Under the pieces are notes generated by a model that worked only from the letters and a program-made list of their open reading frames with translations, made no database searches and was not told the origin of the DNA. Of a stretch of DNA of 64,000 nt, positions 38,260 to 48,852 are shown piece by piece (position 1 is the stretch's first letter; each line of letters begins with the position of its first letter). Source of the stretch: Apostichopus japonicus (lineage: Eukaryota; Echinodermata; Holothuroidea; Aspidochirotida; Stichopodidae); NCBI RefSeq assembly GCF_037975245.1, contig NC_092566.1, positions 6,636,001 to 6,700,000 on the forward strand. Reading direction: 5' to 3'. Position numbers and translations under genes: made by a program.

Positions 38260-41200
38260 TCCTCATCCCATCAACACTTAGAAACAGTTGATAAACCTGA
38301 TACATATACAAGTCTATATTTCTATTACGGTATTCTGTTATCTCAAACGAGACACAGAGAATCCCCATCGGAAACTGTATCTGCCCCATTCCCCGTCACC
38401 CCGCCTCCCCCTACTTCGACATATCTTTATTTTACGGCGAGTTCCTGAGAAACTGACTGACTCACTGACCGTCCTCGACTCTGCCATGCTCCTTCCCTCT
38501 CTATCTTCACCCTGCCGAATACATAGTCCTTGGAAAACAAATGTGTACATACCATGTTAACTATACAGTAAAACGTGATATGTACACATGCGTGCATGTA
38601 TAAGTCGCGGCGAGATCGTTTTCCTTCAATGTTGACATTTCCTGCCGATTACCGAGTCACTTAACATCATATTGAAAAAGGAAGCAAGAAAAAAAAAGAA
38701 TAAAAAGGAAAAAAAAAGAGGAAAAAAAGAGAGACATAAACTATGGCTGATGCAAGTCACACGCACGGAGACGTATACCATACATTATAACTGAAATTGG
38801 ATAATATAGAGAGACATATCATGTATGCGGCTCGATCACATACATACATATAGCTATACACAGAATTATCATTAACCATTACTGAAATATGAAACGTTAG
38901 TTGAAATAAATCACTCCATATTCTTTTCGAATTTTCGTGAGATTTTCCTCCCGGTTATTATGGTTATTTTTCTTTTAACGAGCCGTCAAAGCTTGGAAGC
39001 AATTCAATTTGTCAAGTATATATATATTAATATGTATGTATATTTTCTCTTTTTAAATTTGTCAAGTATATTAAAATTCCGGTTTTGCATACTCTGGCAG
39101 TTGAGTCAAGATTTATGCGTCAAAAGTTTCGTATAAACTTTCGACTCATCGAAGAGTACAAAGAGTTATAGTATTGATATTTACGGGAACAGTGTCTATA
39201 CTATTCCTTTCACTTACTTATTTTTTTTTGGCGAAATAAAAATAATGGAGTGTTGCTTTAAGCTGTCTGACTTTGCATAGATCGTGGAACCGTTGTTGTA
39301 GCCTACATTTGAAACCCAAACTTCGACGACATCGATTCAAAATTCAAGTGACGCTACGATTACAACCCGGAGCTGAAAGATTACACCCATTACATACTCA
39401 TCGAAGTTCACAAACTCAGTATAGAGTGACTCCACTTTCACTGCGTAGGATTCTTCGACTATACATGATTGCGACGTGCCTTAACAAGACACTCGTCCAC
39501 AGCATAATTTGACAATCTTATGCAAATATGTATTCATGAAACCTGGAACACAGATCTCTACAAACTGTGCTGAAGGATGGTGTACGGGATTAAAACTGAA
39601 TGGAACATGATAAAATTTACATTTAGCGTACTTCGCGTACATCGTATAATTATACAGACAAAAACATTATATGACACTTATAAGAGATGCTGTCTACTAT
39701 TTGAAATTATGTCACGCTACCTACATTGCCATCTCGATGACGTCATGATTTTGGGATCGGTGATTTAATAAAAATTGATTATTTTGTACATGATGCAGAT
39801 AGTGTAATAGTTACAAGGAATAACTCGTCAATGCATATGACGAACAGCATACCGTGCGGTCTTGGACGATCTAAGCTTTCTTGGTCCTATATCAAAGCAA
39901 TTTATAACCGGCGTGATTTTCGTATAGTACGCATTATTTCAATCATTTGAATATATGTTTGTGTGACGTCACAGACTACATATGCAATATTTGTACATGC
40001 TTTAAAAAATAGAAGGAAAAAATTCCAGGTATTTCCCCCGCAATAGAATTGTCAAATTGAGATGCAGTTCATGTTTGTACTTATGTTGTTAACAGAAGAA
40101 CTACAGTACACCTTCCCTTGTGAATCGTTTTGACTTGCTTGTGTATATATGACAATTAAAGCACTTTCGATGAATACGCGTCACCGTTCGATATGGCTGT
40201 TAACTGCTAGATATTTACCATTATTTGGAATAAAACAATGTAATTAAGTTAAACATCAGGTATATGTACTGTACATGTTCACTGAATAATCACCTCCATG
40301 TGTATGTGTTTTTGCGGAGGGTTGAACGGGGTGGGGAATCCCCACCCATTCCATCCATCTCATGTATACTTCCATACGTCAGTTATTCGACATTTGAAAC
40401 ATGTATCGAATTTAGTTGCAGTAACCTCCCATCTAAATCCACAGTCAAGGAAAACTATGCAAAAAGCACAACAAGATTCGCCTTTCGTTAAGAAGTATTT
40501 ACACAATGTATTGTTTTACTCTTTGTGTTGCTTGAACGGCGGTACAAACCGCACGGAAAACATTCCCGACCGAATAAAGGCCGACACGCACACAGTCACG
40601 TAGAAAGCTAAAAACAAAATTATTTGTATTCCATCATTCATCTTATCCTTTGGGTAATAGACTGAACATACGCTTTTCCAAGTAGATGTATCCATAACAC
40701 TATATACACATCGGTGGCCTGCGCATCGTCTGCGTTCAGCGTATATATATATGGTTACCTTGAGCCGTGATAAATGTAACATTACGACTCAAGAACAAAC
40801 GAAGCTGAAATATTATCGAGCGACGTACACGATTACTGCTGATCGTGCATGTTTACGGCAAAAAAATAATAAAAAGAAGAAACTATATACAAGAAAATTC
40901 GGGTAAATCATATTGAAAGTTGCCCTAAGGGGTTTGTCGTCACTGGAAAAAAAACAGCAATGAAATCAATATTAAGGATGCTATCACGTTCTGCACGTAA
41001 CGAGCGGTGTTTCTAGCAAATTATCTACTCAAGATGAATATAGAGACCGACTATAATTGTACAAAAATAGGTAAAAAGTTATCTATTAACGACATTTGGC
41101 CTAAGGAGGCGATAAACATGCACATTGGTCATTCATCGAAAAGCTGTGTAATTAGTAGAATCTGGCTCAATTTTTCTCCTTTTTAAGATCTTATTTTACA

Positions 41201-41992
41201 AATGCAAAAGGTTAACGAAACCGTGAAAGATGCCTCGGGGTTGTCCTTATTTGTACTGAAAGGTTGACTAGCAAAACAGATTCCACGAAAATTATTCAAA
41301 ACCTTGTGGGACTTTCGCAGTGGAAATGATCTAATTCGTTCACTGTTTTTTCGAGGTTTTTTTCTCGATTAAGGAAGCTTGTGTTTCGACGTTGGGAGGC
41401 CTGTGAAAGTACAGAGCTACCAGACTCACCCTACCCCCGCCCCTCTCCCACCCCTTCCCACGGAGACATAGACACACATATTAGTCGGTCGACATGAGCT
41501 TTTTTCCTTGACATTTCAACATCGCTATTTATGAAAATGAATCTACCGCAAGTAAGCCTAACCATATGATTGTGCCCCACGGGTGGATCAGCTCCATATA
41601 CGAAGTGATATAATATTGCAGTTGTAGTTCTTGGTTCTGGAATTCTACATCCAATTGTGACTAAGATTGATCAGTCAGCTTATTGCAGACCGACAACGTG
41701 TGTTCGTGTAGGTTGGATGGGGGAGGTGGGGAGGGGATGAAAGGAAGGGAGCATGGGGTGGTACGTACCGTCTGTAGACTGGTTTCGTGGTGATCGTCAG
41801 ATGCATACATGGGGCCAATGGGGCAATTTGCGATCTTCGAAAGGCTAGCCTATGAGGGACGCAGAAATAGGTTATAAAGAAGCCCTCTCTCCCTCTCCCA
41901 AACCTAATCCGCTTGATTTTATTTCAGTTATATTTTCTCCATACCTAATGTGAGCGGTCGATGGGGACACAACGAAAAAAAAATATCAAACG

Positions 41993-43096
41993 AAGTTTAC
42001 TAGCATCTTTATCTACCATTGGAAACAGAGCTCTTATCAGGAGTACATGGAACATTTTAGCCGTAGAACAATAGTTGATTGTATTTATTGTTCTTTCAAA
42101 ATGAAAGACAAATGAATAAACAAATGTAGCTAACACTCCACTAGATTGATTCAAAGTTTACTAGCATCTTTATCTACCATTGGAAACAGAGCTCTTATCA
42201 GGAGTACATGGAACATTTTAGCCGTAGAACAATAGTTGATTGTATTTATTGTTCTTTCAAAATGAAAGACAAATGAATAAACAAATGTAGCTAACACTCC
42301 ACTAGATTGATTCAAAGTTTACTAGCATCTTTATCTACCATTGGAAACAGAGCTTTATCAGGAGTACATGAAACATTTTAGCCGTAGAACAATAGTTGAT
42401 TGTATTTATTGTTCTTTCAAAATGAAAGACAAATGAATAAACAAACGTAGCTAACACTCCACTAGATTGATTCAAAGTTTACTAGCATCTTTATCTACCA
42501 TTGGAAACAGAGCTCTTATCAGGAGTACATGGAACATTTTAGCCGTAGAACAATAGTTGATTGTATTTATTGTTCTTTCAAAATGAAAGACAAATGAATA
42601 AACAAATGTAGCTAACACTCCACTAGATTGATTCAAAGTTTACTAGCATCTTTATCTACCATTGGAAACAGAGCTTTATCAGGAGTACATGAAACATTTT
42701 AGCCGTAGAACAATAGTTGATTGTATTTATTGTTCTTTCAAAATGAAAGACAAATGAATAAACAAATGTAGCTAACACTCCACTAGATTGATTCAAAGTT
42801 TACTAGCATCTTTATCTACCATTGGAAACAGAGCTCTTATCAGGAGTACATGGAACATTTTAGCCGTAGAACAATAGTTGAATGCATTTATTGTTCTTTC
42901 AAAATGAAAGACAAATGAATAAACAAATGTAGCTAACACTCCACTAGATTGATTCAAAGTTTACTAGCATCTTTATCTACCATTGGAAACAGAGCTCTTA
43001 TCAGGAGTACATGGAACATTTTAGCCGTAGAACAATAGTTGAATGCATTTATTGTTCTTTCAAAATGAAAGACAAATGAAAAAACTAATGTAGCTA
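41993..43096. repeat. 161-bp satellite array, seven copies, higher-order variants
   Basis: Units begin (AAGTTTACTAGCATC) at 41993, 42154, 42315, 42475, 42636, 42796 and 42957. Copies 3 and 5 share a 2-bp deletion (GAGCTTTATC) and ATGAAAC, while copies 2 and 4 share GAGCTCTTATC and ATGGAAC. Copies 6 and 7 share GTTGAATGCATTT. Each unit has a hairpin with arms GAACAATA/TATTGTTC and a second small one, CTTTC/GAAAG. Confidence 0.97.
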
Positions 43097-43307
43097 TGTA
43101 ATTCGACTTTCAGTGCTGAGGAACCAAATGTGAACAGCTTGTGCCTGACGATACCGTTTCAAATACAAAAAGAAAATTATAGTTTGGAATCTATAGAATT
43201 ATACATAGGTACTGCGGGACTTGGGATTTGTGTTGTCCGCAATTCAATTAGGTTACCCATGCAATTTCAAAAGTGTACAGTGAAACTCGTACACAATAAT
43301 ATAGCTT

Positions 43308-43571
43308 TTGGCGAACTCGATCGATACAAAACCTTTAGTTGCGGCTACAAAAAGAAAGAAGAATACGCGACAGCTTCTAGGAAGACGATTTAGGGAATTA
43401 CAAGAAGAAATGTCCTGCTCGATATACACCAACAATAACAACATTGAAATAACTATAGAACGACAGGGACGTATCGGTAAACTAAAACGCAGTTTAAACA
43501 AATTGTATAATGAACGTTTAACGGACTCCGACGTATACTGTTTTAATATACATATCCACAACGGTGTATGA
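43308..43571 (+). other. Unassigned open frame beside the 161-bp satellite
   Basis: An open frame of 87 codons reads TKRKKNTRQLLGRRFRELQE and later RQGRIGKLKRSLNKLYNERL, a composition more protein-like (basic, helical) than the usual random frames here. It has no ATG at its start and no family that I recognise, and lies in PKG intron 1 on the opposite strand. It could be a decayed transposon ORF fragment or chance. Confidence 0.15.
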
Positions 43572-43726
43572 TCTCTCCATATCTTTTTCTAAGTCATCAT
43601 TGTCGAAAACTGTAGATTATATACGGTGTAGCTATAATTATGTGTGTCATTCCTTCTAAACCATGTAATAAAATATACATATTTGACTTTATGCGCCCAT
43701 CGATCTAATAGGGAGATATCGGTGAA

Positions 43727-43936
43727 GTTAAGAAACTACTTGAAACACAAATTAACCATCTCACATGATGCAAAATAATGTTATGAGTTGGATAAAAGAC
43801 ACATCAGAAACGCCTTGGGGCAGGAAGGTGAGTTAAGAAACTACTTGAACACTAATTAACCATCTCACATGATGCAAAATAATGTTATGAGTTGGATAAA
43901 AGACACATCAGAAACGTCTTGGGGCAGGAAGGTAGT
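43727..43936. repeat. 105-bp tandem duplication
   Basis: GTTAAGAAACTACTTGAA begins at 43727 and 43832. The copies run through CACATGATGCAAAATAATG to GGGGCAGGAAGGT with few differences. A poly-G run follows immediately. Confidence 0.95.
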
Positions 43937-45557
43937 GGGGGGGGGGGGTTGTCTCCCTTACAGATTTAAGATGTTGCTTCAGTTTATTCCAGTATATATT
44001 AAAGCTATTTATAGATAGGAAGTATAGCTTTCAAAAATGGAAAAACAGAATGGTGAACCCTGCCCGTAAGCTTATATACGTTGTGAGACATTCTTCTGCA
44101 AGCAGTCAACCGGTATTTTTTGCATTCAGATTGATTCTCTTGCAATATTCAGAAATCATATTCGGAAAAGTGGCAACATTAGAAAAGGCGAATACAAATT
44201 AAGAAAGTTATTTTTACCCTATTACCAGGGGGTGTATCTTACCCCCCCCCCCCCGCCCCCACCACCACCTTACCCCATTCAACCGCTCACATCTTGCGTT
44301 TGGACTTTGTAGTTTTAGCCTCAGATATGTCTCAAAATGAAGCTGTTACGTTAACTTTTGTTTCTGGAGGACCCTAAAACCCCACCTACATAGAAGTCAG
44401 CTTGAAGGACACCCCCCCCCCCCCGCCTCCCGGACATTAAATGAAAAAGAAAGAAAAGAAAAACTCTCAAATAGTTCGCTGGCGCCAGTTATTTGAAAGT
44501 GACGCATGACGTTTATGACAATTTCAACGAGACAAACAAGAAACAAACAAACAATGAGAGTAAGATATATTGAGAGCATTATTGCTGAAACCCTTGTCGA
44601 TGTGAATAAAAAACAACGTGTACTTCATTTCATATTTGTATCTTTGTCCTTGTGCTTTCTGTGAATCATATTTATAATTGCATATAAACTGTTTATTCAG
44701 ACTCTGGAAACTCACGCAGTTTCCTCGAACGTCCTAGATATTATTTAACGCATACGTCAACAGGTCATGATTATACAACTATAATTCACACACTCTGTAT
44801 TGCTATGACAACCGTGCTAGCCGTGTACAACTAGGGTATATGGGCCTTTATGTTGGTGTCCTTTTAAACCTATCGTGCATATCAGTGGATGAGTTTCAAC
44901 ATTTGGGCCAAATATAATCCACAGCCTACAGGGGGGGGGGGGGGGTCAAGCCGCGTTTGTTGGACTCGCTGTACCGAGCATAACAATAATTGATGGACAA
45001 AGTTCGAATAATTTGGCTTATCCATATATATTTACACGATATAAACGTAGATAACGTGTACTTATGACTATATCTTACACTGGGCATATATACACAGTGT
45101 TAGTCCTATGCTAAAAGACATCCACGGGGACGCATCGGCGATAACAGCCACCTCTTCAGTTGCAACAATTTTAGTCCTTTTGGAATCTCACTTTGTTTAT
45201 TAGATACGGTAGTCAACCACACAACTGTCGAAAATTTGATAGTAAGCATGAACTTATACTTTGAATTAATATTTTTGTCTATATAACAACAAATATAGCA
45301 TATGCAAATAGAATAAATTGGCAACATGAATATTCAAATTTGCATATAGATAGGATGCGAAAGATTTGAGTGGATTGTTTTTAGGTTTGCACAAAACTTT
45401 CCTTGTCTGCACGAAGCGTTCTTCCTATGCCTAATCTTTTTGTCCATATCACCAACCTAAAGTATCGGGGGAAGGGGATAACATACATAACAACTTTGAA
45501 AAAAGGTTATTTTTTTTATTACAAATTACAGCACGTAAGTGTACGAAACTGAATTTG

Positions 45558-45565
45558 TGACGTCA
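45558..45565. promoter_or_regulatory. Perfect CRE palindrome 68 bp into PKG intron 1
   Basis: TGACGTCA followed by CACAG, just downstream of the exon 1 donor (45633). The string ACGTCACACAG recurs at 46150-46160 on the other side of exon 1. This is the CREB/ATF consensus site; function is inferred. Confidence 0.5.
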
Positions 45566-45633
45566 CACAGGCACTATAATGAAGGGTCCCTATAGGCTAT
45601 ATAGTAAAAAAAAAACACCTGTTCTCGACTTAC

Positions 45634-46100
45634 CGAAGATCCTTCGAATACCTCCTCATTTCCTCTTGTGGTCCTTTGGTATTTTGCAATCCACTCTCGC
45701 CAGAAACACCCTGTTTCTTGTTGCGATCCTTCTGTACCCCCTTCTCCTCCGGTATGGTGGCAAATATATCCGATTTTCCATCACTTTGGGATTTGGTGGT
45801 TTGGTTCAACACAGAGTGTAGTTTATTCACTTCTTCTTTAATCCTCGATAATTCCTTATCCTTTTCCTTTATCGCAGCCTCGTGATTCTCGGCTTCCTTT
45901 CGATACATCTGTATTTTACGATCCCTATCCTCGAGTTGTTTCTGTAATTCGCTAATCTGGGACCGGAGTTTGGCGGCGTCTCCGCCGCCGTTCTCCGCAT
46001 TCTTCGCGGACGACTGAGCGCCAGCGCCATGTCCCATGTCTTGATGCTTACTGCTCGAATCAGCATCCTTAGACCGCGATTTAAAGAACGGCGGGGGCAT
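45634..46100 (-). CDS. PRKG1: cGMP-dependent protein kinase, coding exon 1 (N-terminal coiled coil and autoinhibitory segment)
   Basis: First coding exon of a cGMP-dependent protein kinase (Ser/Thr kinase activated by cGMP). It encodes residues 1-155 plus two bases of codon 156. The start is the ATG at 46100-46098, with A at -3; the protein begins MPPPFFKSRS. Residues about 44-100 form a charged heptad coiled coil (L45, I49, L52, L56, I63, I77, L84, I87, V91, L94, L98), the PKG homodimerisation/anchoring zipper. Residues 128-135 (KKQGVSGE) match the PKG pseudosubstrate loop, usually (K/R)xxG(V/I)SAEP, but with Gly for Ala and no Pro. The exon ends LR and a consensus donor GTAAGT lies at 45633-45628. 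There is no Gly at position 2, so no N-myristoylation as in vertebrate PKG2. The coiled coil resembles PKG2 somewhat more, whereas the next exon resembles PKG1, so the paralogue class is not settled. The family call rests on exons 2-4 and the pseudosubstrate. Confidence 0.9.
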
Positions 46101-46148
46101 TGTAATATAACAATTACTATACGCTGTGATGCGGGTTGCAAAATTTAC

Positions 46149-46155
46149 TACGTCA
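46149..46155 (-). promoter_or_regulatory. CRE-like TGACGTA about 50 bp upstream of the PKG start codon
   Basis: On the gene's strand this reads TGTGTGACGTA, a CRE half-site with seven of eight consensus bases, in the presumed 5' UTR or core promoter. No TATA box or initiator could be assigned nearby. A poly-T run lies at about 46169-46186. Confidence 0.35.
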
Positions 46156-46973
46156 CACAGATGTGATTTTTTTTTTTTTTTTTTGGATCACGAGTATAGT
46201 ATAGTAATAGCGTATAGTGTTGTAAAAGTGTTGACTGTGTGTTTATCCTGCAGTCTTAATTAAGAAACTCCCGCCCATTCAAACTAATATCTGCTTATTG
46301 CAAGGAGCCTTAGCATTCAAACTGAAAGCACTGTCGGTGAAGATCAATTACGGGGATGAACTAAGCGCTTGTAATCTTCATACAAATACAGAATTGTGGT
46401 TTTCTTTTAGTTTTCAAGGTAGAGTAAAATAATACAAGGGCTACTATAAAGGTTGATAAAGTGCTAGAGCGTTGATTCAAAACGAGGAACAAATTTCCTG
46501 AAAAGAAAAGGAAGAGATCAAATTGGAGGTGATTATCAACAGAAATTGTCATCGAATGGTAAACTTTCCAAAATGGCAACAACAAAATACAAAAATAAAA
46601 ATAATTGAAAACCATTTATCTCAAAGTGATCTATCTGTCCCCACCCAGCCCACGGGATACGAAGAATGTAGAGGCGGTTATAGTCAACTTTCAGAGTTGA
46701 ATCTTATTTTTATTTTCACTGCTAATTCGATAATAAAATATGTTAGTAACAATATAGATCATTGAAGTTGACAAGCCAAGTTTTATATCAAATAGTGAAA
46801 TGTCGAATTTTTTTTAAAACTTCCCAAGTGTCTGAGAGACGAAATGTCCGGAACTGATTGAAATCATTTAAACGCTTTCCCGCTATACTCGTCAGACGTG
46901 ACAAACAGTTAGTGGACACACACATAGCCACACACATAGTTAAGTCAATTTCTTATAAAACTGCACTTTCGAA

Positions 46974-47086
46974 TCATGCTTCAAAGCACTTGTACGGTCA
47001 ATATGAGCAGTATGAATATCATGTTTCTATCAGATAAAGGTTTTAGGAACTCTTCATACTGTCAGTACGAGTGATTTGAAGCATGA
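46974..47086. repeat. Imperfect inverted repeat, about 113 bp
   Basis: Left TCATGCTTCAAAGCACTTGT ... CAGTATGAA (46974-47015) pairs with right TTCATACTG ... GTACGAGTGATTTGAAGCATGA (47052-47086), with a few mismatches and a short gap. MITE-like foldback in the PKG 5' flank; no target duplication assigned. Confidence 0.75.
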
Positions 47087-48297
47087 CACGAAGGACAGTA
47101 TAGAGTGGTATATAGCATTGGAAATTGTACCAATTGGCTGGAGTAGCCCATAGTCTGTTTTGCAAAAGGCCGTCAGGGGTGTTTCGGCTATCACGACCAG
47201 ACGGTAACGCATTTTACCAACTTCTCACGACATTTTACATGTGAGAACAACTATGTACTACGGTGTTTGTAGGTAAATTTGTCCTCGCCTATATTTACTT
47301 TACTTGCTTGAAACTGATGAGAAAATCATTCATTCATTCATACTATCATTTTATTATTTTCCTCACAACATCGATACAAAGTTAAAGAACATACACTCCA
47401 ATTGGTAACACGGTCATTATGTTATGCTGATATCTGTGGAAGGCTGGACATGAGCACACTCCCTGAAGAACGATAGTAAGTGAGGAAAAGAAACTGGCGG
47501 TACATTTAACGCTGATACCCAACCAGGTTGCAATGGTTTTAATACATTTTACAAGCACCATTCGGCTTTTGGGGTAAATATACACGTTGTTATTATTATT
47601 ATTAATATTTATACTTTATATACATATATATACTTTACTTATACTTCAAATTGGGAAATACGGAATGATTTATAAGATGGTCATTAGCTTGACTCATCAT
47701 ATTTTTATTATTTCATTATTACATTACATATTTTTGCGTCATGCTATTCGTATTTCGTCTTATATATGTCAATCTCAGGCGTCATGTAGGCCTCGTGAAA
47801 GCGGTTTAGTCTTATAGGGTTGATGTAACACTTTGAATAATAATAACCGACTTTCACGTTTCAAACAGACTGGTGGCATTCTGTTGACAGGGTGTAACTA
47901 GTTCTGCAGGGTGACAACAGGGTGTAATCTTCACGTTTCAAACACCAGTTGTGGCAAGCTGTGTGTGATACATTGAATACCAACAGGATTCTCCTCTGGG
48001 TTTTACAATTCCATTTGTTGTAATATTTTCAAAAAGTACAGGTTATCTGTCACTCATGGGATCAAAAACACCCTTCTGACAGAGTGTGCATATTTTCATA
48101 TAGTGAAGTTTTATCGTCAGATTTCAAACAACTTTTGTGACAGGTGACATCAGCTTTTGATCCTCTGAAAAGCAATGATGGATTTTCGTCTGCGTGATAT
48201 CGGAAGTCGTCGTTTGCGCACGTTACGTCACGTTGTGACATCTCGAAACATATATCACAACCGTATGAACTGCTCACAGATATCGACCAGTGGACAA

Positions 48298-48310
48298 AGG
48301 TCAAAGGTCA
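48298..48310 (+). promoter_or_regulatory. Perfect DR1 nuclear-receptor-type element
   Basis: AGGTCA-A-AGGTCA, the consensus direct repeat with one-base spacing bound by RXR/HNF4-class receptors, 2.2 kb upstream of the PKG start codon. Function is inferred. Confidence 0.3.
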
Positions 48311-48477
48311 CATATCACTACTGGAAACGCCATTTTGATATGCCATTCGGAAGTGACAGTAACAAACGTGTAATTACGTTTGACCTGCATATATGGGTTG
48401 TTGACTACTATATTGGTATTTTTCGTTCTTTTCATTTCGCTATGAAGGGGATAGACAATACTTTGTTCACTTCCAAG

Positions 48478-48852
48478 CAAGGGCGTAGGAACCGGGGGGG
48501 CTGGGGGCGCCAGCCCCCAGTGAAAAATATGGAGGGGCGGAAGTATCATTCCGCCCCCCCCCCCCGCTTCGCAAGTCAGAAAACCCCTTTTTCATTTCCA
48601 AATGAGAAAAAAATCTCATTTGGAGCACCAAATTGCATCTAAGGCCAGGTGAAAATGCAAAATTATATACAAAATGGAGTGGGTCGGTTGAAGTGTGCTA
48701 TATTGCACCAAATTGCATCTGAGGCCACCTGGAAATGCAAAAAAAATCCAAAGAGGAGGGGGAACCACCTCCCCTTAAACTACTCCCCCAGGCCGGCCAA
48801 CAGTCTTCAGCCCCGCCCCCCACCTCAAAAGTACCTTCCTGCGCCACTGCTT
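48478..48852. repeat. GC-ended dispersed element, related type
   Basis: Starts GGGCGTAGGAACCGGGGGGG, with a G/C-rich hairpin around 48494-48518, and ends near CCTTCCTGCGCCACTGC, the same end style as the elements at 2805 and 59800. Internally a segment is duplicated: GCACCAAATTGCATCT occurs at about 48625 and 48704, followed by AGGCCA in both. The short ORFs across it are shadows. Confidence 0.6.

Larger units (their letters stand above)
26290..45633 (-). other. PKG intron 1 (19.3 kb)
   Basis: GT-AG intron between PKG coding exons 1 and 2. It holds no ORF with coiled-coil or pseudosubstrate character that I could identify as an alternative first exon. Contents listed separately: a 283-bp tandem duplication, a seven-copy 161-bp satellite, a 105-bp duplication, a long TA run, a LINE-like tail with TTAC repeats, and four perfect CRE palindromes. 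The stretches 26300-31700, 32000-33780, 34000-35400 and 40000-41900 are AT-rich sequence with only scattered homopolymer runs. Confidence 0.9.

Noticed and set aside
41993-43096. CRISPR array
   Set aside because: Repeat units are contiguous 161-bp monomers with no unique spacers, in an animal intron.
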